Origin: Thermoplasmata archaeon
GTDB lineage: Archaea; Thermoplasmatota; Thermoplasmata; Sysuiplasmatales; Sysuiplasmataceae
Length of the DNA stretch: 6,455 bases
Direction: 5' to 3'
Assembly (NCBI GenBank): GCA_021796175.1
Contig: JAJYOM010000090.1
Span: forward strand, 1-6,455
How positions within the stretch are numbered: the stretch's first letter is position 1; every line of letters begins with the position of its first letter. The notes under the pieces were generated by a model. That model had not been told where the DNA came from. It did no database searches and saw only the letters and a list, made by a program, of their open reading frames with translations. Below are positions 5,575 through 6,455 of this stretch, piece by piece. A program made the translations under genes and the position numbers.

Positions 5575-6075
5575 TCAGGCAGCCTTCTCCCGGCCTCCCT
5601 GGGAGGGGTTCTGTGCGCCTGCGGGTGTCGTTTGGGGTGCTGCGGCCCTGTTCACCAGCGGGTCCACGCTTTCCTCCTTATTTCCTGCGTTGCCGCCTGC
5701 AGCGGCAGGATTCAGCGACCGCACCTTCTCCGCGAATTCGTCCACACCGCCTTCCGCGATCCAGTCTATCAGGTCACCGACAAGCCCTCTTGCACCCTGG
5801 ATGACACGGATGCCGGAGTCCTGTATGGAGGCAAGTGTGCCGGGCAGTATCCTGTTGGCAACCACCACTTCAATCTTCAGTTTCCTGAGAATGGAACCCC
5901 AGTTCCCCGCGGCAGGTGCCTCTGTAAAACCCGTCTTGATCTTGGTGTCGGCAAGTGTATCCTCTATTATGACGGCGATTGTATAGTATGCGGCGGTTTC
6001 AAACTCGGCAGCGATCGGGCTCAGTGTTCCTGTTTCATTGTCAGATGGAAATATGACAAACATTTCAGTCGCCAT
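5575..6075 (-). CDS. NifX/NifB-like (dinitrogenase iron-molybdenum cofactor family) small protein with disordered tail
   Basis: A 166-residue protein. Residues 4-112 have the pattern of the NifX/NafY/NifB C-terminal ribonuclease-H-like domain: an opening strand MFVIFPSDNETGTLSPIAAEFETAAYYTIAVI, a middle LRKLKIEVVVANRILPGTLASIQDSGIRVI (63-92), and a last helix LVGDLIDWIAEGGV (98-111). Known members bind or carry Fe-S and Fe-Mo cofactor precursors. Here the usual 'HFGRA' stretch is replaced by AEFETA, and the protein contains no Cys and no His, so metal-cluster binding is doubtful. Residues 121-166 are a low-complexity tail rich in Ala, Gly, Asn, Gln and Pro. A Shine-Dalgarno, GAAGGA at 6081-6086, lies five bases before ATG 6075. 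It follows the LivF-like gene by 77 bases but has its own promoter-like box. No other nif gene is visible, so a nitrogenase role is not implied. Confidence 0.7.
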   Translation of the reverse strand: MATEMFVIFPSDNETGTLSPIAAEFETAAYYTIAVIIEDTLADTKIKTGFTEAPAAGNWGSILRKLKIEVVVANRILPGTLASIQDSGIRVIQGARGLVGDLIDWIAEGGVDEFAEKVRSLNPAAAGGNAGNKEESVDPLVNRAAAPQTTPAGAQNPSQGGREKAA

Positions 6076-6080
6076 GCCTA

Positions 6081-6086
6081 TCCTTC
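6081..6086 (-). promoter_or_regulatory. Shine-Dalgarno for the NifX-like gene
   Basis: The minus strand reads GAAGGA, five bases before ATG 6075. This is the best-spaced ribosome-binding site in the window and fixes the start of this gene. It also implies a leadered transcript, unlike the hydrolase and the flavin reductase. Confidence 0.6.
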
Positions 6087-6116
6087 GGGACAGTCGATCG
6101 CAATAGACCTGCCCTT

Positions 6117-6130
6117 GATAAAAATATTAT
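6117..6130 (-). promoter_or_regulatory. TATA-like box for the NifX-like gene
   Basis: The minus strand reads ATAATATTTTTATC. A box centred near 6123 predicts a transcript start near 6098 and a leader of roughly 22 bases carrying the Shine-Dalgarno. The T-rich run could also end transcription of the upstream ABC ATPase gene. Confidence 0.5.
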
Positions 6131-6152
6131 GCCCGATATTGTGAAATGGGGC

Positions 6153-6455
6153 TCATCCGACACCGAAGTAGGCCGAGTGTATGGCCTCGTTCCTCTCTGC
6201 TTCGCTCTCAGAGCCGGAGAATACCACCCTCCCGTGGTCGAGAACCATCACGCTGTCTGCAAGGCGGGTGAACTCCGTATTCTGTTCCGATATCAGCATT
6301 GGGATGCCAAGCTCCCTGAGCACCTGAAGCGCCTCGATGATTTTGCCTGTGAACAGAGGCGACAGACCGCTCGACGGCTCATCGAGCAGCAGCAGCTTGG
6401 GCCTTGCCATCATCACTCTGCCAATGCTCAGCATCTTCCTCTGGCCCCCGCTCAG
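6153..6455 (-). CDS. livF: ABC transporter ATP-binding protein, LivF-like, C-terminal part (cut by right edge)
   Basis: The frame is open from the right edge: its first visible residues are LSGGQ (1-5 of the fragment), the ABC signature. Walker B LLLLDEP (21-27) with catalytic Glu26 follows, then the D-loop region SSGLSP (28-33). The switch region reads SEQN (56-59), with Gln where most ABC ATPases have His; this is characteristic of the LivF/LivG branched-chain amino-acid group. The ending EAIHSAYFGVG resembles the LivF 'V-kaYLG' terminus. It would hydrolyse ATP at the inner face of the membrane to drive uptake of branched-chain amino acids or related solutes (urea and short amides in some homologues). 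The Walker A half and the partner genes should lie to the right. An internal ATG at 6434 is not a start, since the signature motif precedes it. Confidence 0.88.
   Translation of the reverse strand: MSGGQRKMLSIGRVMMARPKLLLLDEPSSGLSPLFTGKIIEALQVLRELGIPMLISEQNTEFTRLADSVMVLDHGRVVFSGSESEAERNEAIHSAYFGVG

Noticed and set aside
659..5820. Short shared word GATGCCGGAGT near 660 and near 5811
   Set aside because: An 11-base match inside two unrelated coding regions on opposite strands is consistent with chance and shared codon usage.
5483..5986. Plus-strand open frame of 167 codons
   Set aside because: Mostly antisense to the NifX-like gene and its upstream leader region; no domain is visible and the composition is Ser/Pro/Ala-rich.
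5575..6075. Evidence of nitrogen fixation
   Set aside because: A lone NifX-like protein without metal ligands and without any nif gene nearby does not support nitrogenase; the family has many members outside nitrogen fixation.
5632..6144. Plus-strand open frame of 170 codons
   Set aside because: Antisense to the NifX-like gene, which has a Shine-Dalgarno, a promoter-like box and a plausible domain.
6153..6434. ATG 6434 as the start of a short ABC protein
   Set aside because: The in-frame codons upstream to the window edge encode LSGGQRK, the ABC signature, so the gene continues beyond the edge.

Overview
This window is most likely archaeal, and probably from the Thermoplasmata, although no rRNA or tRNA is present to prove it. 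The reasons are AT-rich TATA-like boxes centred about 25-27 bases before several start codons (a leaderless-transcript layout), very few Shine-Dalgarno sites, arginine codons strongly biased to AGG, and short intergenic gaps. By eye the composition is moderately GC-rich. No mobile element, CRISPR array, integrase or RNA gene could be supported.

Layout from left to right. The left edge (1-278, minus) is the N-terminal part of a beta-lactamase-fold serine hydrolase. A 213-base divergent gap follows, then a GNAT acetyltransferase (492-986, plus). This converges on an alpha/beta-hydrolase of the hormone-sensitive-lipase type (1013-1930, minus). Next comes an ArsR/winged-helix-type regulator (2008-2646, minus), divergent from a 12-helix MFS exporter (about 2744-3985, plus). 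The spacer between those two is crowded with symmetrical elements. A flavin-reductase-like flavoprotein (4032-4544, plus) follows the MFS gene with its own probable promoter. It converges on an EamA/DMT permease (4568-5458, minus). Upstream of the permease, on the same strand, lie a NifX/NifB-like small protein with a low-complexity tail (5575-6075, minus) and, running off the right edge, the C-terminal half of a LivF-type ABC ATPase (6153-6455, minus).

How the genes fit together. The clearest unit is the divergent regulator-MFS pair, a classic arrangement in which a local repressor controls an efflux pump. The flanking esterase and flavin reductase could extend it into a small detoxification or xenobiotic-handling island, but that is inference from proximity. 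The right side looks like the end of a branched-chain amino-acid or amide uptake operon followed by two separately promoted genes. I see no clear previously undescribed system. The items most worth checking are the operator-like cluster at 2680-2745, the Cys- and His-free NifX-like protein, and the possible structured leader before the EamA gene.
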